NCBI GenBank assembly: GCA_963995525.1
Contig: OZ023218.1
Location: forward strand, 52,163,308-52,227,307
Source: Escarpia spicata
Taxonomy: Eukaryota > Annelida > Polychaeta > Sabellida > Siboglinidae
Direction of reading: 5' to 3'
DNA: 64,000 bases
The translations under genes were made by a program, and so were the position numbers. Below, one piece after another: positions 13,200 to 26,700 of the stretch. Position 1 is the stretch's first letter; each line of letters opens with the position of its first letter. The notes beneath the pieces were generated by a model. The model saw nothing but the letters and a program-made list of their open reading frames with translations. It did not search any database and was not told the DNA's origin.

Positions 13200-14216
13200 G
13201 AGCCTTCATCCCACTCAATGTTTTGACGACATCAACACAGAAACTTGTGACTTCATCCGACTCAATGTATCGATGACATCAAAACAGAAACTTGTGACTT
13301 CATCCGACTCAATGTGTCGACGACAACAACACAGAAACTTGTGACTTCATCCCACTCAATGTGCCGAGGACATCAACACAGAAACTTGTGACTTCATCCC
13401 ACTCAATGTGTCGACGACATCAACACAGAAACTTGTGACTTCATCCCACTCAATGTGTCGACGACATCAACACAGAAACTTGTGACTTCATCCCACTCAA
13501 TGTGTCGACGACATCAAAACAGAAACTTGTGACTTCATCCCACTCAATGTGTCGACGACATCAAAACAGAAACTTGTGACTTCATCCCACTCAATGTGCC
13601 GAGGACATCAACACAGAAACTTGTGACTTCATCCCACTCAATGTGTCGAGGACATCAACACAGAAACTTGTGACTTCATCCCACTCAATGTGTCGACGAC
13701 ATCAAAACAGAAACTTGTGACTTCATCCCACTCGATGTTTCGACGACACCAACACAGAAACTTGTGACTTCATCTCACTCGATGTTTCGACGACATCAAC
13801 ACAGAAACTTGTGACTTCATCCCACTCGATGTTTCGAAGACATCAACACAGAAACTTGTGACTTCATCCGACTCAATGTGTCGAGGACATCAACACAGAA
13901 ACTTGTGACTTCACCCGACTCAATGTGTTGACGACATCAACACAGAAACTTGTGACTTCATCCGACTCAATGTGTCGAAGACATCAACACAGAAACTTGT
14001 GACTTCACCCGACTCAATGTGTTGACGACATCAACACAGAAACTTGTGACTTCATCCGACTCAATGTGTCGAGGACATCAACACAGAAACTTGTGACTTC
14101 ATCCGACTCAATGTTTCGACGACATCAACACAGAAACGTGTGACTTCATCCCACTCAATGTGTCGACGACATCAACAACAAAACTTGTGACTTCATCCGA
14201 CTCAATGTGTCATTTT
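13200..14216. repeat. 47-bp minisatellite, about 21 units (copy 1)
   Basis: The unit reads approximately CGACGACATCAACACAGAAA followed by CTTGTGACTTCATCCCACTC and AATGTGT. Spacing of the TCGACGACAT word is exactly 47 bp across most of the array. The same minisatellite, longer, lies next to the second reverse-transcriptase fragment at 23437-25198. Confidence 0.93.
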
Positions 14217-14345
14217 ATTTTACTTACGCTTCGTGTCAACGTCGATTTAACATGTAATATTATTTAATAAAATACTGCCAATGTGCAATATACACACACA
14301 ACACGAACATTACATTAATAAGGAAATAAAGAACGATTGCCCACT

Positions 14346-14452
14346 GGCACACACCCTCACATACACGAACACATGGACACACGCACACACACACGCACTC
14401 ACGCACCCACACGCACGCGCACGCGCACACGCACACGCACACACGCCCTGGA
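14346..14452. repeat. CA/CACG-rich simple repeat
   Basis: Alternating purine-pyrimidine tract dominated by CACA and CACG. The open frames across it on both strands are low-complexity artefacts. Confidence 0.85.
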
Positions 14453-14532
14453 TTATCCGACACACGTGCTAAGACTGTGTATAGCGGGTTATCACTTTTA
14501 TCTTCCTGATTATCCAATTCGTCCACCTGACG

Positions 14533-14957
14533 TTAGTAACCGGATCTATGGTTCACCCTTTCCGTGAGTGCAGTATCGTTTGAGTTACCAGTAGAATTCC
14601 CGTGAGTGCCCACCACCTCTTCGTGAGGGATTCCGTTACCCGGATCATTGTGATTTATTCCCGGGTTATAAATGCCTTCTGTTGCGGATGCTTCGTCTGG
14701 AATCAGTACCAAGTAAACGTTGTGAGTCGGATGATTGGCAGCGTAGAACGTCCAAGTGATGAGTACGTCACGGGAAGGCGGGGTCAACTGTCGTCGCGTC
14801 ACTTCCGGGGGCGATACCGCATTCATACATGACAAGAAGCAATGCCACTTGACGAAGGCCGTTGTCATGGCTACCACCGACACGACAGCAATGACGACAA
14901 CGACGGAAGTGGCAATAACGATGCTGACGTAATTGCTACCTAAAGGCGGAGACAAGA
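14533..14957 (-). CDS. Possible last exon of a single-pass membrane protein
   Basis: On the minus strand a pyrimidine-rich stretch ending in CCTTTAG (just right of 14957) precedes about 140 open codons that end at a stop at 14533. The translation begins with a strongly hydrophobic run (SIVIATSVVVVIAVVSVVAM) followed by charged, Asn/His/Thr-rich sequence with possible N-glycosylation motifs. The format fits a transmembrane segment and tail of a host membrane protein whose other exons would lie to the right. I found no such exons and recognise no family, so a chance ORF is possible. A possible AATAAA (minus strand) lies near 14213. Confidence 0.35.
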
Positions 14958-15645
14958 CAAAGGGCAATTATGAAGCGAATCGTTTATAGAAAACATATAT
15001 TCGCAGAATGAATGAGACTGGGAATGAGCACCTGGTGATTAGTCAGTTTTACAAATAACAGTTTGATAATAAAATACTCATTAATTATCAACACATATAC
15101 CACAACTTTAAATCATGTTAAAGGGAGCCAGTCTGTTCCTCTACCCGGAATTAGCCAGCGTAGTAACTTGTAACAGGAAGTCTTGAACATGAGAAATCGT
15201 TGAATATTAAAGAGTATTTCGGTTAACTCAGCCCGCCTAAGCAATATTGTGAATATAGCTCGTTTTGAAACATGATTTGAACATGCTCCGGGGTCGTGTC
15301 ATCCAAATTGCGAACGTTATTACGGGCTTACATAACATAATTTGGCCGGCAGTATACCTTCAACATGGTTATTATAGTCGTATGAACATTATCAATATTT
15401 CAAAAATAATATAGTTACATCAATAACTATAATAACGAATGGATGTGCGTGTCTGTTGTGCGACCAATGCGTGCGTGTGTGCAACATCAGCTCTGAAGAT
15501 TGTGAGGCAGAGTCCGAACATCACACTGCTACATGCCCTTACAAAAATACCACTCAAATACCATTGGATGGTGTTAGGGTGTGTTATGGCCAAGGGTATT
15601 TGAATGATCTTCAATGGTATTTTGAATGGTCCTTGTAATTAACTC

Positions 15646-16075
15646 TTAAGCTGCCGTTAAGAATCCCTCTAGCTGATATAATATTTCCAGCACTATCTTC
15701 CAGGGGCCCGACCTTATCCTCAACTGTCTGTTTGCTCCAAACATATGCACAAAAAGTTTTGCTGTCATATATATTATATTATAAGCTAATTTTGTATAGC
15801 TTCTCTTTGCATTTCTAATTTCAGTTGTAGCTTGGTTAAGTGCTTCTTTATCATTGTGTTTCTTTCTGGATCGTTTCCCTTGTTTTTTCAACGAAACAAA
15901 TTGATCGACGATGCACTAAATTCCAGTCTTTAAGATATTCCAGCATTCTAGCCGTTACTGTCTTATATTTCAGCGTGTTATTCCAGTCTATATTCCTTTG
16001 TGAAAACGTCTCCTGTACTGCTTTTTACTAATCTTTATGATTTTATTTTGTTGATAAGATGTATCTTGTTGTGAT
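15646..16075 (-). mobile_element. Decayed LINE ORF2 linker fragment
   Basis: The minus strand gives an open stretch of about 80 codons (15891-15646) with a KKHNDKEALNQATTEIRNAK-type block. In CR1-like ORF2 such a sequence lies between the endonuclease and the reverse transcriptase. More degenerate text of the same character extends to about 16075. Frameshifts and stops show it is dead. Confidence 0.5.
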
Positions 16076-17228
16076 CACTACTCCCCGTGCAATGGCTAGG
16101 GAGGTCAGACCGATTTACCTCCCCTTCTGACAACATGGGAGACAGGGGTCCCAGTTTAGTGGCCGTAGTTTATTATCATGCATTCTACCTGTTGGTTTGT
16201 GAATTTTCTTATGTTGTAATAATGTCAGTGTGTGTACCTGCGCTGAAAAAATATTTTTTGGAGGTGTTTATTAGCGATAATGATTTTTTTACTCTCAGTG
16301 TCGTATTTTGGTTTTCTTGATTTATGCGTCTGGCCATCTTGGATCACGTTGACAGGCCCCACCTATCAAACTGATTTGTGAGATTATGTTAATGAGTACA
16401 TCCATATTGAAATGTGATGAAGAAAGAGGGAATTCAGAGGAAAATGAATCTGAAAATATAATTGTAATCCGTCGATAAAAAATTATAGTAATTATGGATT
16501 TTAAATGGCCTATGTTTGACGATGTTTTGTAAGTATTTAGTTAGTCGGTTTCAACGGAAAGCATATGCAGAAGGATAAAGAATTGTGTCAACGATAACGT
16601 GATTACAGCGATGGCTTACCAATTGATAGCACAAACATGCACAACGTCCGTTTATGGAACCCCCGTCTCAAACGAAATCGCCATTTTGCCTTCTTCCCCG
16701 TACGCGTGCAGTGCATCGTGGTATACAATGCACTCGTGACTCGGATAGCGATGTGATTGACAGCGGGTGACTTTGATTAATACTGCCAAGTACCTATGCC
16801 TACATCTGAGTAATTCATTGCTGCCATGTTTGATTGATGTTTATATTAATATATTATTAGTTTATTTATTGGTATTCTTGGTATTACTTTAGTTCAATTA
16901 TACCATTTTTGAGCTATTTAGCATATACATAATATTGTGTGTTGGTTACATTATTACAATTTATGAAAATTTATGTTTCAATTCATTTATTGTATTATTA
17001 TTTGTTTATAAAATGTTGTATCGTTATCATTGATTTTGATGTAGGGCCTACTATTTTTGTATTTAATATGTATATACCAGTTTTCTTTTTTATATTTAAA
17101 ATTACAGAATAAGATTGTATCTTTGTATTTGTCACTATATAGTATACATAAAATAATATACAGTAAATAAACATTTTGTTTTATTATATATATTAATTGT
17201 ATATAATCATAGACAAATAAGTATAATA
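16076..17228. other. AT-rich region, no gene recognised
   Basis: Low-complexity AT-rich DNA. I see no coherent frame, inverted termini or RNA gene. Confidence 0.4.
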
Positions 17229-17249
17229 GTAGGCCCTATTGTTGATGAT

Positions 17250-17470
17250 AGCAATGGGTTTAACCACAGTATATCACACGTTAATTGGTTTGGCAATCAT
17301 AGTAGTTATGGGCTTTGTCCAATATAACAAGTGTTGTGTAATGGGGACTATTATTGGCATTTTGTGCCACAGTGTATTACGAGTTAATTGGCTTGTCAAT
17401 CATAGCAGTTATTGGCTTTGCCCAATATAACAAGTGTTGTGTAATGGAGACTAGTATTGTCATTTTGTGG
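17250..17470. repeat. Two-copy tandem repeat of about 103 bp
   Basis: The words GTTAATTGG, CAATCATAG, AGTTAT and AACAAGTGTTGTGTAATGG recur in the same order, 103 bp apart. Divergence is roughly one in ten positions. Confidence 0.7.
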
Positions 17471-17699
17471 TTCTAATCCACAGCCCAATCAACAATGCCT
17501 TTCATGTGGTTGCAACTTCATACAGTTGTTTTAATGTTATGAAGATGGAACCACACTGATCATCTTTGCTCAGTTGCTGTATTGTGTTCATGATTTAAAG
17601 GAATTGTAATGCATGGTGTGTGTATTTACTTTTTTATGTGTGTATTTATTGTTACATGTAATTTTGTATTGGCCTTCTTTATAGATGGCAAAAGACTCG

Positions 17700-18235
17700 A
17701 GATGATAACAAGTAATTTTCTTGTGATTTATGTACAAAATCAGATCCATCAGAAAACATTCGGAAAAATTAATGAAATTTTTAACTTTGCAAAACTGTAG
17801 TTTTCTTAATGTTGTACTTAGCTATATGAAATGCATAGCATTTACTTCTTATAGTGACCACTATGTGGGAACATATTTTAGAAACAATTTTCTTGTGATT
17901 TATATGCAAAATCAAATCCACCGGAACATTGTCGGAAAAAATCATGAAATTAGAAACTTTACAAAACTGCAGTTTCTTTAATATTTCATTTATGTACATG
18001 AAACAAGCACCATTGCACTTCTATTAGTGACTACTATCAGGGGAAATAAATTATAACCAACATTCTTGTGATTTATATGCAAAATTAGATCTGTCAGAAA
18101 ACCGTCAGAAAATTTCATGAAATTCGAAACTTTACCAAGCTGTAGTTTTTTATATATATTTCACTTAGATACATGAAACAACTACCATTGTACTTCTTAT
18201 AGTGACTACTATCAGGGAAAAATTAGATTTTTTTT
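17700..18235. repeat. Three-copy tandem repeat of about 173 bp
   Basis: TTCTTGTGATTTATRTRCAA recurs near 17721, 17893 and 18066. Each is followed by a diverged copy of the same roughly 150-bp text (AAACTTTRCMAARCTG, ATGAAAYAA, TAGTGACYACTAT). This is an old tandem duplication; nothing coding was seen. Confidence 0.75.
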
Positions 18236-20729
18236 TTTTACGAAACAAAATTTGGGTCCGACCACCCTACAATGGCTCACATATCTTGACATTGTCAACT
18301 AATTCATTCTGTGAGATGATAAAACAAAGTCTAACGTACGTGTGTGTTTGTGCGTATATGTGTGGTGTGTGCATGGTGTGTGTGCAGCGCCAGCCAGACT
18401 ATCAAGGGCATATTTACTAGTAGAAGGTACTCAAGGCAGCGAACTCAACGTTCAATTTAATAAACCCTGGTGGATAAAACAGATAACTTTTTTGAGTTGT
18501 AAGATTAATCACGAGATGTCACCACCATTGTCGAGGCATGTCTGAGGTGTATATTAGCGTTTAAGAAAAAAATTGTAAGTTTGTCCTATATTGTTATTTA
18601 TCAGTATTTATGCTGGGTTGGTATGATTAACAGCAGCGCAGTTGTCAGTGTTATCAAATAGCCAAATTAAACTGTTGCCATCAGTACGTGTATGTAAACG
18701 CCCTATTGTCGCTCAATGTCAATGCGACTGCTGTCACTGTCAAGCCAGTCACACTGAATGTGCATGTTGTCGGTTATCTGGACAGATCTCAATTTCGCTG
18801 TTATAAGTACATGTACCATGCATGTTTTCCTAAATTTTCTCTTAACTTAATTAAAACAAATTAGTTGTGCTACTAACCGTAATCCTCTAAGGCTAAACGT
18901 AAGGTCTCGTGCCTATGTCTATGGGTGTATGGCTGTTTCTGGCTCAACCCAGACTCAGAGGAGTACCTACAAGGTGGATGCTGGTAGTAATAATTTAGCC
19001 ATTTTATGCTAGTTAAGTGAAGGATTGATGTTTTTTCATACAATCAGCCAGCCACTGTCACATTGATCATCTGCAGTTACAATATGTATTTATTTAACAA
19101 AATTTAAGATTTATATGAAAACGGCATATTTATATTGACGGAGTGACCATCAGATTGCCGTCTAAAATGTTTACACTGAATAGTACCCAATCAGTCAACC
19201 AGAAGATGAAAACCAACATAATATTTATGGCACAATGAATTGGATATTGCTCTGTTTTTTATACTGTTTGCCAGCAAACAAAATTGATAGGCGACACAAA
19301 ATAAACCCATTTTGATAACATTTACGTAACTAACACATAAAATATTAATCTATTCTGGATCGTTTAATGATGGTCATTTTCTAAAAAAAATTGTTAAGTG
19401 GGTTTTGGCTCAAAGTTCACAATGAGCATCGACAAGAAGCATCTCATGTTGGAATGGCAGTTCACGTATGATGGAATGAATGCACCATACTACATGCCAA
19501 AATCACTGATTTGACCATGGGCTGACATTCACTGACCTTGGCATCGCAGTTTTTAATAACTGCTCTGCTATTATATCAAGTTATAAATATAGCGAACTAT
19601 GAAATCTAGGAATACACAATTATCATTCTGTCTAGTTTATCTCTACCTAGTTTATATCTACGATATTTTGACTTGTTCTTCTGTTCAGTCTATCACTCCT
19701 AACCAAGGGTTGATTTAGACAAATCCTTGTCTTAACAATTCCACAACAACTTGCACACAAATATGTAACTTGAGTATGTAATTTTATTTCTGGTACAAAA
19801 ACAAGATACGAATAGTATCAGAACAAAATATGACATAAGTTCACAAGGATGGCCTTGCTTTCTCTCACTTGCCGCCACTGTAACACTTGACTTAATGCAC
19901 ATTTCTTCCACAGTTTTTACGTTTAAAACACAGACATGCTGGAATATCTTACTGATATCTGGTGCTTACTGGTATTTACTGGTACAGTAAGAAAATAATT
20001 ATACATAACACTAGGCAGCAATTAAATAATAAGTGCCCTAGAACTTCAGTCTGGCAGTCAATGGAATCACGTCAGAAATCTTCACTATTGACATCTGGAG
20101 GCACTGCAAACCACAAACATAGAAATACTACACGGATTGAACGAAGCATCAGTATTAATCGACTTTAAAAGTCCAGTTCTCTTCAGAGTTAGCTGCCAAA
20201 TTTCATGACACTCAATGGCACAACTATTTTATAATTACTATATTATTTATTACTATCATCACACGTCTTTCTACAAGTGCACCTTCTACTGCTTGCTGTG
20301 ATGCTGTCATCAGGGTTTGACGAGAGAGCACAGTCAATCTAGGGGACTACACCTTATCAGGTGATGTGGACGCTGCAGTCATTCATCAACATTATTATCA
20401 TAACATGTTTCAGACTCGACTTTATCATTATCATAGGAACCTCACTATGTAGGTCACTATGTACTGAGCAAAAGTAACCTCAATGGCGAGGTTACAGCAC
20501 TTGCGACATAATTTCCTAGCGACACATTCATTTCCTAAACTTTACTGTTACAAATAATGTTGGACTATTCTAAGGTGACATTAATTGTGAGGTGGCTGTA
20601 TTACGGACGTGACCTTAAAGTGAAGTTCGACAGTGTCATTATGTACAGCATAACTAACTGCAAGCAAGAGAAGTACAGCACACAGCAGCCGTACGAAGTG
20701 ACCAAAGACGTTCACTCACAGTGTATCCA
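18236..20729. other. Region downstream of CCT2; likely contains its 3'UTR
   Basis: There are no convincing genes. On the minus strand an AATAAA (plus-strand TTTATT at 20246-20251) lies about 480 nt past the CCT2 stop and could be its polyadenylation signal; a second candidate lies near 19780. A GT-rich simple repeat lies at about 18338-18385. Confidence 0.4.
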
Positions 20730-23700
20730 TTAGAGGACGCGTCTGTTGGACTCGCGGGGCCGCGGAACACATTTGATGATATTGTCAACACGGATGATCA
20801 TCTCGGCAGCCTCAGACGCACTCAGCAACACCTGTTGCTTCACCTTGAACGACTCAGTGATGCCTAACACGTCCATCTCTGCCGTCGTACCCTGCAACAT
20901 GTCTGTCAACCAACACTTGTCAGCTCAGGGGTCTAGAGTCTCAATCAACTGTCAGCTGTCTTCACTCAGTAACACTACATTTATAGCACTGTATTCAGTC
21001 CTTAGTTCTGTGCTTTACAATTGTTTGTTTCTCATTTAAGTAGTGAAAGCAATTTTAAAAAGGTGTCTTCAGCACCGTCTTAAATGACACAGTAGTGTCG
21101 CACTGTTTGACCGACTGTGACCGCTTTGGAGAACGCATGGTCTCCAAAAGAGACATATGATTGGTACTGTTGACAGACCAACATAATTTGATCAGATGCG
21201 TGTGCCAATGGTGATATTCAATGAGAAGCTCGGATATGTATTGCGGTGGAGTGCCTTGAAGGTGAGCAGAATTTTAAAAGTAATTCTTTCTTGGATTACA
21301 ACTACAAGTCTGATGAACGTCTTCAGAACTACAGATAAACATAACTTACATCACAACCAGTGAGCACACAAACACCAGGCAATGAACACAAACATTATAT
21401 AGGAACTGTACACAATATTTCTAGATGAGCAACCTACCAAGTATCAATTGTGCAGATTTATATTTTCAAGCAATTTATTTGATATTTCAGCTACTTTTAT
21501 CAAACCACCACCACATTAAAATATCCACTGGATTACAGTTGTAAGTCTGATGATAAACCTTGATGAACAGTGACAACTTATCGAGCCCCATGGTGCATTT
21601 GCCCTTTGTATGCTCCAACAGTGACAACTTACTGAGCCCCATGGTGCATTTGCCCTTTGTATGCTCCAACAGAGACAACTTATCGAGCCCCATGGTTCGT
21701 TTGCCCTTTGTATGCTCCAACAGTGACAACTTACTGAACCCCATGGTGCATTTGCTCTTCGTATGCCCCAACAGTGACAACTTACCAAGCCCCATGGTGC
21801 GTTTGCCCTCTGTATGCCAACAGTGACAACTTACTGAGCCCCATGGTGCGTTTGCCCTTTGTATGCCAACAGTGACAACTTACTGAGCCCATTGGTGCGT
21901 TTGCCCTCTGTATGCCAACAGTGACAACTTACTAAGTCCCATGGTGCGTTTGCCCTTCGTATGCCCCAACAGTGACAACTTACCAAGGCCCATGGTGCGT
22001 TTGCCCTCTGTGTGTGCAGCCCTCAGCTGTGCCACGAGTTCAGCGCTGTCGTAGCCGGCGTTGTCCGCTAAGATCGTTGGCAGCTGGCAACAAACAAAAC
22101 TATGTTTAGACCCGGACATCAGTCATTTCAGGTTCTAATTGGTAAAAATTATTATGTTGCTAAATTCTGACCATATCTTAACTGACCATATCTCATACAT
22201 TATGTGTTTGTATTACATAGTTTTTATGTTAATGCCAGTAGCGATTCTTAAATCTCCTGTAAATTCCCTACTTTAATAACCCTATCCAAGCATTATTAGA
22301 TCCTTAGAACTGTGAAACCCTGCAACCCAAACACAGTATTAGACCTTATTCTAAACCGTTATCCAAACACAGATACACAACCAATATTAGACCGTTCTGT
22401 GAAAGCCAGCCATCCAGACATACACAGGCAGTACTTATTAGACCCTTCTGTCAGGCTCAAACTGTTATTCAAGCACATACACAAATATGATTAGACCCTT
22501 CTGTGAAAGCCTGCCACCAAGACACACACTGTGAGTACCTGTCTGAGAGACTTGGCGAATGACTCCATGGCTACAGCCTCCTTGCCTGGCGTCTTGGCAG
22601 CCAACTCAGACACGGCATTGGCCATGAGCATCTCAGACGCACCTACAGAGGAATAACAACAGTGCTGATAGTGTGACACTGCAACTGTCCACCTTGTTCC
22701 CTTTTGTACAGGGGTCAGATACAGCACTTTCCCTTTCAGCTATTTCAAGATGTTTCTCTCCATCATGACTCCCTCTACATTTCTCCAAGCATTTCCTCCT
22801 GCTTGTATTCGGTGGCAAACCTCCACATCTGAACGCCCATCTGCCGTAATCAATCCTCCAAGGTACACACAGCCGTCCACATGCTTGATTTCCTTTCCAT
22901 CCAACCTGATGTCCAATTCCTCTCTCTGTTGTCCAACCCACGTCACTTCTGTCTTCTCCAGGCTCATTCTCAGTCCGTGTTTCTTGAACACCCTGTTCCA
23001 TTCCTCCAACATGTCTTGTAGCTCTTGTTTGCTTTCTGTTATCTATCTGCATACACAATCTTTCTGAGAACATCCCTCATGCTGATCTTCCTGCTGATTA
23101 GTTCCATTCACCATGAAAAATAGCAATGGGCTTAGGGCGCTTCCTTGTCTCAATCCAATGTTGACTGGAAACTTCCGACATCCCAGATCCAGCCACAACT
23201 CTTCCTGTTGTTCTTTCATACATTGCTCCCACCATCCTGGCTTCAGCTTCTGGCACTCCCATCCATCTCACTGCTGCCATCACCATCTCTCTTGGGAATG
23301 TGTTGTAGGCCTTCTCCAGGCCCACAAATCCCACTGCCATTCTCCCTTGCATCTCCAACCTCTCCTAAAGGCATTTGCTGAAATTGTTAAAATAATAAAC
23401 TTTGGTTGTTACATCTGGGGTGGGCCAACATTGAGCCTTCATCCCACTCAATGTTTCGACGACATCAACACAGAAACTTGTGACTTCATCCGACTCAATT
23501 TGTCAACGACATCAAAACAGAAACTTGTGACTTCATCCGACTCAATGTATCGACGACAACAACACAGAAACTTGTGACTTCATCCCACTCAATGTGTCGA
23601 CGACATCAACACAGAAACTTGTGACTTCATCCCACTCGATGTTTCGACGACACCAACACAGAAACTTGTGACTTCATCTCACTCGATGTTTCGAGGACAT

Positions 23701-26700
23701 CAACACAGAAACTTGTGACTTCATCCCACTCGATGTTTCGAGGACATCAACACAGAAACTTATGACTTCACCCGACTCAATGTGTTGACGACATCAACAC
23801 AGAAACTTGTGACTTCATCCCACTCAATGTGTCGACGACATCAACAACAAAACTTGTGACTTCATCCGACTCAATGTGTCAACGACATCAACGCAGAAAC
23901 TTGTGACTTCATCCGATTCAAGGTGTCGAGGACATCAACACAGAAACTTGTGACTTCATCCGACTCAATGTGTCGACGACATCAACACAGAAACTTGTGA
24001 CTTCATCCCACTCAATGTGTCAATGACATCAACACAGAAACTTGTGACTTCATCCCACTCAATGTGTCGATGACATCAACACAGAAACTTGTGACTTCAT
24101 CCGACTCAATGTGTCGATGACAACAACACAGAAACTTGTGACTTCATCCCACTCAATGTGTCGATGACATCAACACAGAAACGTGTGACTTCATCCCACT
24201 CAATGTGTCGACGACATCAACACAGAAACTTGTGACTTCATCCCACTCGATGTTTCGACGACACCAACACAGAAACTTGTGACTTCATCTCACTCGATGT
24301 TTCGAGGACATCAACACAGAAACTTGTGACTTCATCCGACTCAATGTGTCGACGACATCAACACAGAAACTTGTGACTTAATCCAACTCAATGTGTCGAT
24401 GACATCAACACAGAAACTTGTGACTTCATCCGACTCAATGTGTCGACGACATCAACACAGAAACTTGTGACTTCATCCGACTCAATGTGTCAACGACATC
24501 AACACAGAAACTTGTGACTTCATCCCACTCAATGTGTCGATGACATCAACACAGAAACTTGTGACTTCATCCGACTCAATGTGTCGACGACATCAACACA
24601 GAAACTTGTGACTTCATCCGACTCAATGTGTCGATGACATCAACACAGAAACTTGTGACTTCATCCGACTCAATGTGTCAATGACATCAACACAGAAACT
24701 TGTGACTTCATCCCACTCAATGTGTCGATGACATCAACACAGAAACTTGTGACTTCATCCGACTCAATGTGTCGACGACATCAACACAGAAACTTGTGAC
24801 TTCATCCGACTCAATGTGTCAACGACATCAACACAGAAACTTGTGACTTCATCCGACTCAATGTGTTGACGACATCAACACAGAAACTTGTGACTTCATC
24901 CCACTCAATGTGTCGATGACATCAACCGACTCAATGTGTCGATGACATCAACACAGAAACTTGTGACTTCATCCCACTCAATGTGTCGATGACATCAACA
25001 CAGAAACTTGTGACTTCATCCCACTCAATGTGTCGACGACATCAACACAGAAACTTGTGACTTCATCCGACTCAATGTGTCGACGACATCAACACAGAAA
25101 CTTGTGACTTCATCCCACTCAATGTGTCGATGACATCAACACAGAAACTTGTGACTTCATCCGACTCAATGTGTCGACGACATCAACACAGAAACTTGTC
25201 AATAATCGTATTGTGTATTCACATGAAGATTCCTATTTTGGAAAATCTTTTGAATTGAGTGCTGGGAAAGCATTAAATAAGTTCACATTTTGTCTGGTGA
25301 CTTACCGATATTACATACAACACAAATGAGCTTGGATGGCATAGTGGATGCTATGCAGCTTTGTTTTTCGAAAAATACATTTTTAATGAGACACGTGACA
25401 AAATCAAATTGAAGAGTCATCTTTAAGAAGAAACTGTTGCACAAAACAAGGTGAGTGACCAGTCAGTCTAAGTGAGAGAAATGCCACTGACCACCGCCAA
25501 AGACGATCCTCGTCTCCTTGACCGTCTGAGAGAGGACACAGAGAGCGTCGTGGATGGATCGCTCGGCTTCATCGAGGATTTGCTGCGTGGCCCCCCGCAG
25601 GACAACAGTGCACGCCTCACCCAACTCAACCCCTGTCAGACAAGTCACATCAAAATTATGTTTATTTGCAAAAACATGTCTCGAGGAGGTATAACTTAGT
25701 CGAAGCAGTTCGTGACTAGGTGACCGTATACAAGGCTAGGACAGAAATGAAATAAGCAACTACTATATCAGACAGTGTTACACACACGCATGCAAGAGAC
25801 AGTTTCACAAAGTTCATACCAAATGTCTGATGAAGAGTACATAACTTTTGAACAATTCTTTCCATATGATTATTGCAAGTCATGTAAAACATTATAAATT
25901 AATACCAACCAAAATGTTGAGGAAAACTGCATTACAGATTCTTCCTGGGGTTGAGGATGAACTGTTGAAAGTCTTGCATATGCAAAGCGTTTAAATAGAA
26001 TAATATAAAATGATCTAACGATAATTCACAAAGCTGGTCATTTCTAATTTATTTCATAGATTATTACGATGTCAGCATTTACTGAACTACACTGCAGAAC
26101 CCATGCAGTATATTCAATTGTCATACCTGAGAATTTGAGGAGCCTATCTTCACCAATCATAATCTCCTCAATGAGATCACAATGACCAAGTTTTACACAT
26201 TCTGGGTTGTCAAATGTTGACGTGATCTCGGCACCTGACCAGGGAAACAAACAACATTGTATTGAGCATAACAAGCAACTGGTCTTACAGCCAAATAGAG
26301 CCTGATGGAACCCACCTGTGACTAGAGCCTGATGGAACCCACCTGTGACTAGAGTCTGACAGAACCCACCTGTGACTAGAGCCTGATAGAACCCACCTGT
26401 GACTAGAGCCTGTTAGAACCCACCTGTGATTAGAGCCTGTTAGAACCCACCTGTGACTAGAGCCTGATAGAGCACACCTGTGACTAGAGCCTGTTAGAAC
26501 CCACCTGTGACTAGAGCCAGTCGTTCGACTCCCTCAAAGTCTGCATGTTCAATCGCCATCACGCCAGCATCTGTGAACAGCTGCTCAGGGTAGTTGTAGA
26601 TGAGTTGTCTACAAAGACAGATGTCTCCAAGTCAGAGAAACCATTCCAGATAAAGCCTTTCAGTCAACTGTACAACTAAATGAATTAGGCCTGTAAAGAT

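Noticed and set aside
14281..14567. Open frames rich in Thr/His or Cys/Val
   Set aside because: CA/GT simple repeat.
21487..21795. Minus-strand frame with a [16 protein letters not shown] repeat
   Set aside because: Not a separate gene; it is the 51-bp donor repeat in CCT2 intron 15.
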